Source: Lachancea kluyveri NRRL Y-12651 (lineage: Eukaryota; Ascomycota; Saccharomycetes; Saccharomycetales; Saccharomycetaceae). Taken from it: a stretch of DNA of 64,000 bases. A program made the position numbers and the translations under genes. The notes beneath the pieces are model-generated. The model had not been told where the DNA came from. It searched no databases and worked only from the letters and a program-made list of their open reading frames with translations. The DNA lies in contig CM000690.1 of NCBI GenBank assembly GCA_000149225.2, positions 496,001 through 560,000 on the forward strand, given 5' to 3'. Positions 19,525-28,404 of the stretch are shown one piece after another (position 1 is the first letter of the stretch; each line of letters starts with the position of its first letter).

Positions 19525-20013
19525 TCATCTGTTGTTAGAGACAGACAGGCAAGAGCTCTTTAACCTCTCGAACTTTACCCTTTTAGAATCGACCTTTAGG
19601 GTTCTTTGAAGCTTGTCGTCATAGCTGTCGGCTAGTTTCTCGTCAACTAAGGAATCGTCGTACTCCTGGACATGTAGCTTCCTGGAGTTAAAATCCTGGG
19701 ACGAATTGCGGTGACGAATATCTTGGATCTTGCGAGACAGCATTTGCTCCCTTTTACTCCTAGCGCTTACAGCGTTCGAAGGAACAGTACGTCTTAGAAC
19801 ACGAGCCATTTCCCAGACCGAAACGTCAACTTCCTCTGGGTTTTCAACAAATGGTTGCTTAGACTCACCAGAGTCTGAATTAGGAACAGACGCCGTGTAG
19901 ACATGGACGTATTCGGAATCGTCATCGGTGAACACGCCGTGATAGACATTAGTCCCAATGTTTTGCTGTTGCTGCTGCTGCTGCTTTTTGAACAGTCTAG
20001 TAATGAAAGACAT
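19525..20013 (-). CDS. small YBR285W-like protein of unknown function
   Basis: A 162-residue hydrophilic protein. The ATG at 20013 (MSFITRLFKKQQQ) is preferred over an upstream opening at 20097, because it leaves a normal 5' region with TATA-like sequences near 20108-20125. There is a short polyglutamine run at residues 10-16, then an acidic stretch (DDDSEYVHVYTASVP) and basic C-terminal segments rich in Arg/Lys. No membrane segment or known domain is visible. The assignment to YBR285W rests on position beside APE3 and a general match in size and composition; I cannot recall the S. cerevisiae sequence well enough to align it. The real-gene call is supported by length and codon use. Confidence 0.65.
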   Translation of the reverse strand: MSFITRLFKKQQQQQQQNIGTNVYHGVFTDDDSEYVHVYTASVPNSDSGESKQPFVENPEEVDVSVWEMARVLRRTVPSNAVSARSKREQMLSRKIQDIRHRNSSQDFNSRKLHVQEYDDSLVDEKLADSYDDKLQRTLKVDSKRVKFERLKSSCLSVSNNR

Positions 20014-21064
20014 CTTGTAATTGCTTAATTGATTGGTTATATGGTTATGTGTGTTTGGTAGTATAACTTCCAAGGTCGGTTGCACAAGTGCGTACACAAA
20101 GACTCCTTTATATCTCCTTTTTATAACCGTGTTTGTTTACCGATATACTGTCACGTGTACGGACCCAGACATAAATTACCCCTTAAACACGTATGAAGCA
20201 ATCTTGATAAGAAAGGGTCATCATGATGTTCAAGGGGTCACGTGTGTGTGTGGCTGAATAAAAGGACGTTCCTCCGCCAACCACCTTCCTTCCCTCCTCG
20301 TCCCCTTCATTCCGTCCCGCTCCGTTTCCCGCGCCCCGCTTCTTGCTCCGTTTCTTACCCCTCGGAAGATGTTTTGGTCACCAGACGAGAGCACGTGCCA
20401 AGTAAGGAATATTTTTTTTCTTTTTACGCCATGCAAAAAAATGGGAAAGTCCTTTCCGCACCTGGGTTCGAGTTCCGTGGGTGACCTCCAGTGAAGATCA
20501 AAGAGTTGAAAACATAGACAAAAGGGCTGTCGTGAGCGACTCACACGTGGATATATTTACTGGAAAAACAATGCAATGGGTGAGATCTGGACTTGGATAG
20601 AGAGCTTGTACATCGTCTGCAAAAAAGGCAAAGAAAAAAAAACAAACGTGCCATTCTTTCCCGGCTTCGAATAGTATTCGACTTGGAATTTTTCCCTTAA
20701 CTTCATTAATGCCACTGAAAAGTGACAAGTCTGCACCGGCGGGCTCCTCGACTCGAGTTTTAAATGCATGCATGTACGCTGGCCTTGGCTCAGCTCTGAT
20801 GGAAATTTGAACTGACCGTTCTATGTAATATCGCAGGTCTATTTCGGTGGAAAGGCGTTCTGGAATGCAATTCGCTGGCACCAGTTTTGAAGTATATGCT
20901 ACGCGACATTCCAAAGGCTTCAAAAAAAAAAAAATGAGAGGACCGAGTCCATGCAAATGACACATTTTGAAATGTCCATCTTCTACACCCTTGCTAATAC
21001 GTAAGTAACCCTGGAATTTAGTCGGTCCCGTATCCCCTTTGGATTCTAATTGTACAGCTCTGTT
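20014..21064. promoter_or_regulatory. intergenic region between the YBR285W-like gene and PSF2
   Basis: 1.05 kb. It contains four CACGTG boxes (listed separately), a strongly pyrimidine-rich block at about 20275-20365 with many CTTCC and CCCC motifs, and A-tracts at 20633-20641 and 20923-20935. No supportable gene. A box-B-like GGTTCGAGTTCC at 20465-20476 has no tRNA around it. Confidence 0.55.
20152..20549. promoter_or_regulatory. cluster of four E-boxes (CACGTG)
   Basis: CACGTG occurs at 20152-20157, 20239-20244, 20392-20397 and 20544-20549. CACGTG is the core bound by Cbf1 and Pho4 in yeasts. Four copies in 398 bp is far above chance, about one per 4 kb at even base composition. The nearest start is the YBR285W-like gene, 139 bp from the first box. 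Confidence 0.6.
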
Positions 21065-21688
21065 CTATTCAAACACCTCATCCTCAGTCTGGTGGGTTAA
21101 GCTTGCGTGCACGTCCTTCAACTTATCCATCATACCTATTATGAATGGTCTCAATTCGTTGATCTCTGCCAAGCTTAAATTGTCCAACTGCAAATGCGAC
21201 TCGTTCAAGTGTTTCAAACCTTGCGAAATCTTACCCAGCCTAATTTCTCTCAAATCTTGAATTTTACTACGAAGACGGTGCACAGGATCGTGGAAGTCAT
21301 CAGGTGCTCTGCTGAGCAGCATCTGTGCTATAATGAGCCAATTCCACGGTAAATCACTAAACCTCTCGGTGTGTTTCATTTCGTAATCGATATATTTATC
21401 CAATTGCTTTAAAGTCAACCACGAAGGAGCGATGATACTACACTTGCCTTGCTGCTTTAGCAGTAGTGCCAGCCATAGTGTGACTTCCGTCGTTTGCATC
21501 GCCACCATATTGTTGACGTTGTGGTCATCCGTAGTAACTAATTTCCACTGCTGCGGGTTAGCTGTGTTTCGATGCCGAACGGTTTGGCGTGTTGTTATAC
21601 GTGGAAAAATCTTTATTGGTTCATTTTCTACAATGAACTGAATCTCTTCTGGTGAAAAGTTCTTCTGGAGAAGCCCTGGTAGTGACAT
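21065..21688 (-). CDS. PSF2: GINS complex subunit Psf2
   Basis: Psf2 is one of the four GINS subunits that join Cdc45 and Mcm2-7 in the replicative CMG helicase. The 207-residue protein (S. cerevisiae 213) is collinear throughout: FSPEEIQFIVENEPIKIFPR at the N-terminus, a central TEVTLWLALLLKQQGKCSI, SDLPWNWLIIAQMLL, then DDFHDPVHRLRSKIQDLREI and KHLNESHLQLDNLSLAEINE near the end. It is divergent from ARG2, with 165 bp between the start codons, the same pairing as YJL072C/YJL071W in S. cerevisiae. Confidence 0.97.
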   Translation of the reverse strand: MSLPGLLQKNFSPEEIQFIVENEPIKIFPRITTRQTVRHRNTANPQQWKLVTTDDHNVNNMVAMQTTEVTLWLALLLKQQGKCSIIAPSWLTLKQLDKYIDYEMKHTERFSDLPWNWLIIAQMLLSRAPDDFHDPVHRLRSKIQDLREIRLGKISQGLKHLNESHLQLDNLSLAEINELRPFIIGMMDKLKDVHASLTHQTEDEVFE

Positions 21689-21853
21689 GGTCTCTCTTTT
21701 TCCCCCCTTTTTTGACCAACGTTCTTCTGCAGGATTTTATTCCAGTTGCATGCCGTTGCAATTTTGACCAAAATTTTTTCCACTTCATGTTGGTGATCTG
21801 AAGAGTGACTGATCCCCGATGCCTTCAAAACTCACTACCAACAAAGGTGAGCG

Positions 21854-23632
21854 ATGTCGATGCGCAAGCACAACATAACCATGAGGTTTTGGAGACAGTA
21901 TTCCATTGCCCATCTTGGGTACAACCAGCCAAATGCTAAAAACAAGCAGTTGATCTTGTCGGTACTAAACTCTACAGCTACAAAGAGAGAAGCTCGAGAC
22001 TATTTAAAGAAATACACGGATGAAACCAACGCAAACCATTGCCTTGTGTTTGTACGTGATCTATTATCTTACGATCATAAAACGTTATCAAAATTTGGAC
22101 AGACGGTGAAACGTTTGAAAATGTTGGGTCTCAGGCCTATGTTTGTTATACCTCCGACCACGCCCAAACTAATACTGGAGGAAAGCGGGCTGTTGGATAA
22201 ACTGTTGAGCGAACGCAGTTTAAAGACAACTTTTATCCCCGATTTACTAACCAAGAAATTCAATGGTGAGTACAAGACCATGGTTTCTTTTCAATCGGAT
22301 AACATAACCTCCGAAAATATACCGATAATTCAACCCTACATTTATGATGAATCCACTTCCACGCGCTTTGTTGCGAGGGATAAAGTTGATTATTTCAAGC
22401 AACTTATAACTCATATCGATTGTAAACTGGACAAGATCTTTATCTTGAACAAATATGGCGGACTACCCTCTGGTGAAAGACATGACAATGCACATGTATT
22501 TGTTAACATATCTCAAGAATTCGATTCGCTGAAAAACTCTTTGCGAAGGGAAATGGAGGCCTTGACGCAGCAACTATCGGAAAAGGCAACCACTACTACC
22601 TCTAAATCAAAGTCTTTGGAAGCGCAAGATAACGACTCAAATGGCAATCAGCTTATCGATAAAATAAATCTATTCCTTTGTAAAGACAAACTGCAGGAAG
22701 CTTTAGAGCAGTACACCGTTCACCTCGAAGATCTGTGCCTTATGGAAACAGCTTTATCTGTGCTTTCCCACTATTCTACGGGCGTTATAACAACTGTTCC
22801 AGCAGCCGGGATACTTACGAGAAACAATCCATTGCTATACAACGTTTTGACTGATAGATCTCTGATTTCCTCATCTTTACCACGTTTCAAAAGGGAGTCG
22901 AAAACTGAAGATGCATGGTACGAGTTACCGATGAACAGCGACACTCCGACGCATGCTGCAGATGATGCTGTTTTTGTTACAACCGTTTTAAAGAAGGGCA
23001 TAAACATTACTATGTTTGATTATAGTCTACTAACACAAGAAAACAGTATCGGATTACCGAACATGCCTTTAATAGATAGAAAGTCAACTCCAAAACCTGA
23101 TATAGCCTCATCGGGTAAATCTGCTTTAGCAAGGAAATTGGATCTCAATAAACTGAAAGCCATTATTGATCAAAGCTTTGGCCGTTCGCTAGACTTATCC
23201 CATTATTTGAACCGTATAAATGGCCGTATCGCTTCGATAATTGTCATCGGAGATTACGAAGGAATTGCCATTTTGACTTATGAAGGGACGACTGATAGAC
23301 CGTTTGTTTACTTGGACAAATTCGCAGTGATGCCTCATTTGAAGGGGTCTTTGGGCATATCTGATATAATTTTCAATTTGATGTTTAAGAAATTCCCAAA
23401 TGAGCTTTTGTGGAGGAGTAGGAAAGATAATGTGGTCAACAAGTGGTATTTCCAACGGAGCGTAGGTGTATTGGATCTAGCTATGAACTTGGGCGACGGT
23501 GATCAAAAACCAAGTACATTTAAGTTATTCTATTATGGTGACCCAGCAAAAAATAATGGTTTTGACGAATTGGAAAGGCTAAGGGAGTACGCTTTCTACG
23601 TTAGAGACATTCAGCCAAGCTGGGAATCTTAA
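21854..23632 (+). CDS. ARG2: mitochondrial N-acetylglutamate synthase
   Basis: Makes N-acetylglutamate from glutamate and acetyl-CoA in mitochondria, the first step of ornithine/arginine synthesis. The amino-acid-kinase-like N-terminal domain includes FVRDLLSYDHKTLSKFGQ, LGLRPMFVIPP and GGLPSGERHDNAHVFVN. The C-terminal acetyltransferase domain has ASIIVIGDYEGIAILTYEG, YLDKFAVMPHLKGSLGISD and LWRSRKDNVVNKWYFQRS. At 592 aa it is slightly longer than the 574-aa S. cerevisiae protein. Three in-frame ATGs (21854, 21860, 21881) lie close together. The last, MRFWRQYSIAHLGYNQPN, aligns best with the S. cerevisiae start and looks like a mitochondrial presequence. Linkage to PSF2 is conserved. Confidence 0.96.
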   Translation: MSMRKHNITMRFWRQYSIAHLGYNQPNAKNKQLILSVLNSTATKREARDYLKKYTDETNANHCLVFVRDLLSYDHKTLSKFGQTVKRLKMLGLRPMFVIPPTTPKLILEESGLLDKLLSERSLKTTFIPDLLTKKFNGEYKTMVSFQSDNITSENIPIIQPYIYDESTSTRFVARDKVDYFKQLITHIDCKLDKIFILNKYGGLPSGERHDNAHVFVNISQEFDSLKNSLRREMEALTQQLSEKATTTTSKSKSLEAQDNDSNGNQLIDKINLFLCKDKLQEALEQYTVHLEDLCLMETALSVLSHYSTGVITTVPAAGILTRNNPLLYNVLTDRSLISSSLPRFKRESKTEDAWYELPMNSDTPTHAADDAVFVTTVLKKGINITMFDYSLLTQENSIGLPNMPLIDRKSTPKPDIASSGKSALARKLDLNKLKAIIDQSFGRSLDLSHYLNRINGRIASIIVIGDYEGIAILTYEGTTDRPFVYLDKFAVMPHLKGSLGISDIIFNLMFKKFPNELLWRSRKDNVVNKWYFQRSVGVLDLAMNLGDGDQKPSTFKLFYYGDPAKNNGFDELERLREYAFYVRDIQPSWES

Positions 23633-23719
23633 CGATACACGGTACACTTTCAGTAAATTCTACGTGGGAAAAAAAAAATAAAAAAAATATGAACCTTTAA
23701 AAATAAAGAGCAACACCCT

Positions 23720-23858
23720 CTACTTTTTACCTTCCGTTGTACTTACAGTAACCTCGACCTTATCTTTCAAACTGCTTCCGTTAGCCTCGATGTCTTCTAA
23801 ATCGACTAAAGTTTCACCGATAACATTGCTATTTTCCAATTGAAGGTACTCATTTTCA
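23720..23858 (-). other. +1-frame continuation of permease A C-terminal tail
   Basis: Reading +1 from the junction CTT TGA A gives 45 further codons with no stop until a TAG at 23722-23720, beginning ENEYLQLENSNVIGETLVDL. This resembles the in-frame tail of permease B (HFDVYQLIDAQEQEDQVTGE) and the acidic cytosolic tails of the family. Either the gene suffered a small insertion or deletion here, or the ribosome shifts +1. CTT is the slip codon used in yeast Ty1-type +1 sites, and a stop in the next codon favours a pause. A sequencing error is also possible. Confidence 0.6.
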
Positions 23859-25478
23859 AAGTTTTGAATATGGTTCCATCCCTAATTTTTCACATTCCTT
23901 ATCACTGAAGGCGTTAAAGTAATCCTTAGTATCTAACACACCGACACGATGTCTGAGAGGAAAGAGTAAAACTAGCAAATAGTATAAGATTCCGGTAACG
24001 ATAACTGGAAAGAAGATGTAATCATAGAAGAAATTGTTCATGGCCGTATTAGGTATGAGACTGGTGTTGACTGAAAACACCAGTCCTGGTAAACCTAGGG
24101 CAGCACCTACCAGTAATGAAAAAATAGACCTTAAATTGAATCCATGGTAAAACCAGAATGCGCCATTCTCGTTTTTAGTGAACAGGTCCGAAAGGCAAAT
24201 ACGTGTTTTACAAACCATGTAGTAATCAACGACATTGATGGCCATAATCGGAGTAGTGAAGATTCCAAAAGAGGTCATACTATTGAGAAATGCGCTCGAA
24301 GTATTGAAAAATGTCCATGGTTGTACCACCCAAGATATCGACTGCACAAATAGCGTACCGCGAGTAATATTAATGTACTTTGGCAAAAGACCTGTAAGAT
24401 CCATACCACAAGCATACCCATTTTGTGTCATATTTACGATAATTTGAGTACCAGTGCGGCTCAACCCGATAAAAAAGGCAGCACAACGAGATTTTGCACA
24501 ATAGTTATCTTGCAACCATTTCAGAACGATATCGGTTGGTAGCCAATACGCTTCACCATATAGTTCTTGGCAAGTAGATGCGCTAAACATACCTGCGATC
24601 GGAGCAAATGTCCCTGCAAAACAAATTCCCCACACCAGCCCTGCATGCATTTTATACTTGTTGGATGCATAACGAGAATAATCCGATTGGTTAGCCATCA
24701 CCGGCGAGATACCGCTATACCCGATAGTGATAGCGAGCATCCACATCCATGAACGTTCGCTTGCCGATAGCGTAACAATGCCGTAGTACAGCGAACCGGA
24801 GCCACCATTCGTTTTTATCAAATATGCTAGAATACCAATGATAGAGAACATTGCCATGAAACAGCAGAAAGTGCTCGCAGTATTTATTCTTTTTGGATGA
24901 ACGAAACTTAGAGGCATTTGTATTAGTTGGAAACACAGAAAGGCAATAAAATCTCGAGTTGTCATTGGGACTGAATCAGGAAACGTGTTTTGCATGTTCA
25001 TGTAACTTTGAGACCACGAGCTAAAGATCAAAGTCAAGCACAAAGATCCTAACCAAGACAAGTAACCATATAATACCAAAGATAGGCCAACACGGAAAAT
25101 AATACCAATACTAGAGCCATATATGCCAAAAAGCATTCTTCGGTCTAATGTGTAGCCAATATGGTACTTGAAACCTGGGCTAGAGTTCATGCATGTGTAT
25201 AGAGTAATTACAACATTACTAACAACGATTGCACCGATGGATTGCTTGATGTTTAGATTCAAGCCAAACAGCGCAGATCCGATGCCAAACAGCGCAGATC
25301 CGATGCCAAAAGTTGCTGCTGAAAATTTTGGTAACTCCCAGTAAGCAAAAAAAGACCAGAATCCCCAGTTCCTTTCGCCGTGAGCAATAGGTTCCAGATC
25401 CGGATTCCTTAGTACAGATAATGGCTTCCCAGTATGAGGAACCTGTAGACGAACCAAAAAGGATTTTAAACGGGACAT
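23856..25478 (-). CDS. THI7/NRT1-family permease, copy A (NCS1 superfamily)
   Basis: A plasma-membrane permease of the yeast family that includes thiamine (Thi7, Thi72) and nicotinamide riboside (Nrt1) transporters; the substrate here is not determined. Family marks are VLRNPDLEPIAHGERNWGFW at the cytosolic start, NQSDYSRYASNK, GMDLTGLLPKYINITRG, SSAFLNSMTSFGIFTTPIMA and KDYFNAFSDKECEKLGMEP near the end, with about 12 membrane segments. The ATG at 25478 (MSRLKSF) gives 540 aa; the longer opening to 25646 is unlikely. A 21-bp tandem duplication adds seven residues in the first membrane segment. The frame ends at a TGA directly after CTT, while a plausible acidic tail continues in the +1 frame to 23720. 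A related copy lies at 30386-32218. Confidence 0.92.
   Translation of the reverse strand: MSRLKSFLVRLQVPHTGKPLSVLRNPDLEPIAHGERNWGFWSFFAYWELPKFSAATFGIGSALFGIGSALFGLNLNIKQSIGAIVVSNVVITLYTCMNSSPGFKYHIGYTLDRRMLFGIYGSSIGIIFRVGLSLVLYGYLSWLGSLCLTLIFSSWSQSYMNMQNTFPDSVPMTTRDFIAFLCFQLIQMPLSFVHPKRINTASTFCCFMAMFSIIGILAYLIKTNGGSGSLYYGIVTLSASERSWMWMLAITIGYSGISPVMANQSDYSRYASNKYKMHAGLVWGICFAGTFAPIAGMFSASTCQELYGEAYWLPTDIVLKWLQDNYCAKSRCAAFFIGLSRTGTQIIVNMTQNGYACGMDLTGLLPKYINITRGTLFVQSISWVVQPWTFFNTSSAFLNSMTSFGIFTTPIMAINVVDYYMVCKTRICLSDLFTKNENGAFWFYHGFNLRSIFSLLVGAALGLPGLVFSVNTSLIPNTAMNNFFYDYIFFPVIVTGILYYLLVLLFPLRHRVGVLDTKDYFNAFSDKECEKLGMEPYSKL
25263..25304 (-). repeat. 21-bp perfect tandem duplication in permease A
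   Basis: The 21-bp unit GCCAAACAGCGCAGATCC plus GAT occurs twice head to tail, at 25263-25283 and 25284-25304. It encodes a doubled seven-residue GIGSALF unit in the first membrane segment. Permease B has a single corresponding segment (STGSALLAL), so the extra seven residues are an insertion in copy A. Confidence 0.85.
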
Positions 25479-25914
25479 GGTATTAGCCCCGAATTTAAAG
25501 CTATGGCTCAAACGGAAACGTATGTGCAATAAATCATCAGCTTTATATAAGAATAGTAATTCAAATAAAAAAAGAAAAAATCTATATCTAGATGTGCTTT
25601 TATCAGCAATTTCTATTTTCTCAGTTGACACAATTATATGCGCCAAGACTTTTTTTTTAATCAGCTGCGTAAAGAAAGTTAGTCCAAACCGAAGTAATTT
25701 TTAGAGCGCCAGGTAGCATGGTAGATGTGGACGGCATATCTGGATGTCATAATAGATGTTTAAGGTAGAAGAAAAATAAACTCAAATACTGTGCATATCT
25801 CTACAGTGCGTTGCCTGTTTCCCTTATCGACAGATGTCGCAAGGTTTTTCCAACTCCATCGCTCTCCATCAGAAATAATTACGGATCTAATTTGCCGTAC
25901 AGACAACTGGGTGA
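25479..25914. promoter_or_regulatory. permease A promoter region
   Basis: 436 bp between permease A and the 3' end of the deaminase-like gene, which lie on the same strand. TATATAAA (minus strand) at 25549-25542 is about 64 bp before the start codon and is the likely TATA box. Nothing else is recognised. Confidence 0.55.
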
Positions 25915-28404
25915 TCAATCCAAGGGGAGATCTGATTTGACAAATTCCCATTCTTTGTTTAAGGTATCTCTGCGATAAGTCCTCCTTAATGCTGGAACAT
26001 TGTGTTTTTGGGAAGTATTTGGGTCATTATCATACCATATATCGCTAACACCGATCATTTCTCTCATATACGCAGTCTGTTTTAATTGTATACCCAGCCA
26101 GTGTCTCTTATACCATCCCTCATACCCACTGCACAGAACGCTATTGCGTACAAACTCACAAAGGTCGGCTGTGTTCAATAAGTAGATGCTAGCTGCAACA
26201 CTATATTCCTCAATAATAGGTTCAAGAGTGTAAGAACTATTGAACAACACCGAGTCTGAGGATAGGATTACACGTATTCCTAATTTTAACATGTCCATAA
26301 ATGGGTTAGTCCTATAGCTAGGTTTGTCACTGACAGTAATGTCTCTCGTTATGCCCTCGGGTGAAGTTGTTTCCCTATTAGAGGCTATTTGCTTTAGCAG
26401 TGATACAGAAGACAACGGCGATATCACAACAGGAATTTGGAGCAAGAAATATGCATATGTAACAGCAGATGATGTAAACCACAGAGGTTCTCCCTGAAGT
26501 AACCCTCCTTGGCAAAGTAGCATGTTGCAAACCAATGATTCAATTTGTTCTGTAATGTTCATATGCGGGATAAATTGTGACGGCCTGTTATCTGTTGTGG
26601 GGCAGTAGCTTCTCAAAGGTATGGTATTTTGCTGCCTGTTAGCCCGCAACTGGTTTACCAGTGAAACATATTTGTAAATGTAGTACATGTAATATGCCAC
26701 TGGGGGGTTGTCACCTTGAGCGGTCCATTCACGTGGTCCGGTGTCAACCCTGGTGAAGTCTCTCCAGACATAATCGTCTTGGTCATCAATAACAACGTCA
26801 AACGAGCAAACTGTAGAAAGGAAAAACTGCAAGTTAATGTCAGCCAACGAGTTTTCGTCCAACAGTGGCCGAAAAATAAAATCCAGATACTCCTGAAAAT
26901 TACTCACATATCCAAGTTTGTGGAGTTTTGTGTAGTCTCTCCTCAATCTAATATTCCATCTGATGTTATAGGACACCAACTTCCAACGAGTAATCCAACG
27001 AGAAAACTTGCTCCACCAGGTATCCTTCCCAATCTGATACCCAAATTGGAAGTCGACTGAAAGTTGGGCAAGTTGATACTTACTTTTCTCCAAGTTGTGA
27101 ACCACATATTTAACCAGTAGTTCCGCAAAATACTCGCCTTCAATGCAATTATCAAATTCAAGAAAGGTCTTGGTAATCATGTAGTACATTATATGCTTTT
27201 TTCCAATTTTACTAGTTTTAATTTTTTCCTCTTCAAGCTCTAGTGTTTCCATAGTGACTGGATTGATATGGCACCCCGGTAAATAAACCATTCGGTACCA
27301 ATCTAGAAACTCGTCATCAACCGCCTTCAGTCCAATACATGCCTCTTCGTTTGAATGACAGCCTTGAGAAAATATGTCACGAAGTGTATATGTTCCTGTA
27401 GCTCCGACAAAGACAGCACGTTGCGGTTCCAGATTTAGTTTGTCCCATATGAATTCATTTAATTGTCTTTGCGAGACACAACCACTGAGCAAGAGGTTCG
27501 GGTCGACTTTCCTTGTGTTGTAAAAATCTCTGTGAGGTACCAGTTTGTTTTCTTGGATTTCTGCACGGGAATGTAAAAGTTGAAACAGCTCAAACTTTTC
27601 TGTCAAATATTCTAGTCGTTTTATTGTAACCTGTGACAAATATGGAGACGTCAAAGTCTCTACAGTATGCTCAAAATCGCTTGTAAATTCTTGGAAAGAG
27701 GGAACTTTAAAATTACCCGTAGTACCATTATTGGACTTTTGCTTTAAAAAAACATGTTTCTTAAACTCTTGTTCGTAATGTTCCAGATCAAAGTATTCAC
27801 CAGTATAGTGAACTTTACCAAAGCTTTTATGAGGTCTAGTATCTTCATCCGGTATCAAGCCGAAAAAGCGATCGTCTTCATAAGTAGGAAAGTAGTATTC
27901 GGACTTTTTTTTATCATCGATATTTATTGGACAAGCCAATTCCAGATCGTGGTCCTGGAATCTCCAATCCTTTTCGAATTTCCAGTACTTTGGTAGTGGC
28001 TTTGGATACAAGAACCAGTCATCAGTATTGTTTTTAACGTTAGAGCTGCTATTTTGTAGCGAGCCTCTTAAATACCTAAGCCTTAACTCTGCCACTTGGG
28101 TGAATGGATTATTTTGCAAAGGCGGGCTCTCTGGAATGCTACTTTTAGGATATGCTAATTCCTGATGCGTATTTTGGTCCCGTTCGGACAATGCAGGATT
28201 ATTGGTTTCACGGAAATACATTGGTTTTCCTAGCAACATCTGCTCATCGAATTTTGTAGCTAGTGAAATCATGTCTGAATCATCCAACGATAGTTTGAGG
28301 TTTTGAGAAGCTGCTACGGACTTCTGGTTCACTTTTTCAGCTCTCTGCGGAGAGCAAGACTCTTCATAATCATCATAAATAATTGAAGGCCTTCTGGTTA
28401 TCAT
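25915..28404 (-). CDS. AMP-deaminase-like pseudoenzyme (YBR284W/YJL070C family)
   Basis: An 829-residue homologue of AMP deaminase (Amd1), recognisable along its length: HRDFYNTRKVD, KYQLAQLSVDFQFGY, FFLSTVCSFDVVIDDQDDY, ISPLSSVSL, EPIIEEYSVAASIYLLNTAD and LCEFVRNSVLCSGYE. The catalytic features are gone. The metal-binding HxH after RKVD (VDTHxH in Amd1) reads VDPNLLLSGC at about residues 296-306. The Amd1 HSGEAGD segment reads SYCPTTD near residue 597. The SLSTDDPL aspartate pair reads ILSSDSVL near residue 713. S. cerevisiae has two such genes, YBR284W and YJL070C, also regarded as lacking key catalytic residues; this would be their single ancestral form. A regulatory or scaffold role is possible but unproven. 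It lies between two related permeases. Confidence 0.92.
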   Translation of the reverse strand: MITRRPSIIYDDYEESCSPQRAEKVNQKSVAASQNLKLSLDDSDMISLATKFDEQMLLGKPMYFRETNNPALSERDQNTHQELAYPKSSIPESPPLQNNPFTQVAELRLRYLRGSLQNSSSNVKNNTDDWFLYPKPLPKYWKFEKDWRFQDHDLELACPINIDDKKKSEYYFPTYEDDRFFGLIPDEDTRPHKSFGKVHYTGEYFDLEHYEQEFKKHVFLKQKSNNGTTGNFKVPSFQEFTSDFEHTVETLTSPYLSQVTIKRLEYLTEKFELFQLLHSRAEIQENKLVPHRDFYNTRKVDPNLLLSGCVSQRQLNEFIWDKLNLEPQRAVFVGATGTYTLRDIFSQGCHSNEEACIGLKAVDDEFLDWYRMVYLPGCHINPVTMETLELEEEKIKTSKIGKKHIMYYMITKTFLEFDNCIEGEYFAELLVKYVVHNLEKSKYQLAQLSVDFQFGYQIGKDTWWSKFSRWITRWKLVSYNIRWNIRLRRDYTKLHKLGYVSNFQEYLDFIFRPLLDENSLADINLQFFLSTVCSFDVVIDDQDDYVWRDFTRVDTGPREWTAQGDNPPVAYYMYYIYKYVSLVNQLRANRQQNTIPLRSYCPTTDNRPSQFIPHMNITEQIESLVCNMLLCQGGLLQGEPLWFTSSAVTYAYFLLQIPVVISPLSSVSLLKQIASNRETTSPEGITRDITVSDKPSYRTNPFMDMLKLGIRVILSSDSVLFNSSYTLEPIIEEYSVAASIYLLNTADLCEFVRNSVLCSGYEGWYKRHWLGIQLKQTAYMREMIGVSDIWYDNDPNTSQKHNVPALRRTYRRDTLNKEWEFVKSDLPLD

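Noticed and set aside
20465-20476. Box-B-like GGTTCGAGTTCC
   Set aside because: No box A or cloverleaf upstream; probably coincidental in the E-box-rich region.
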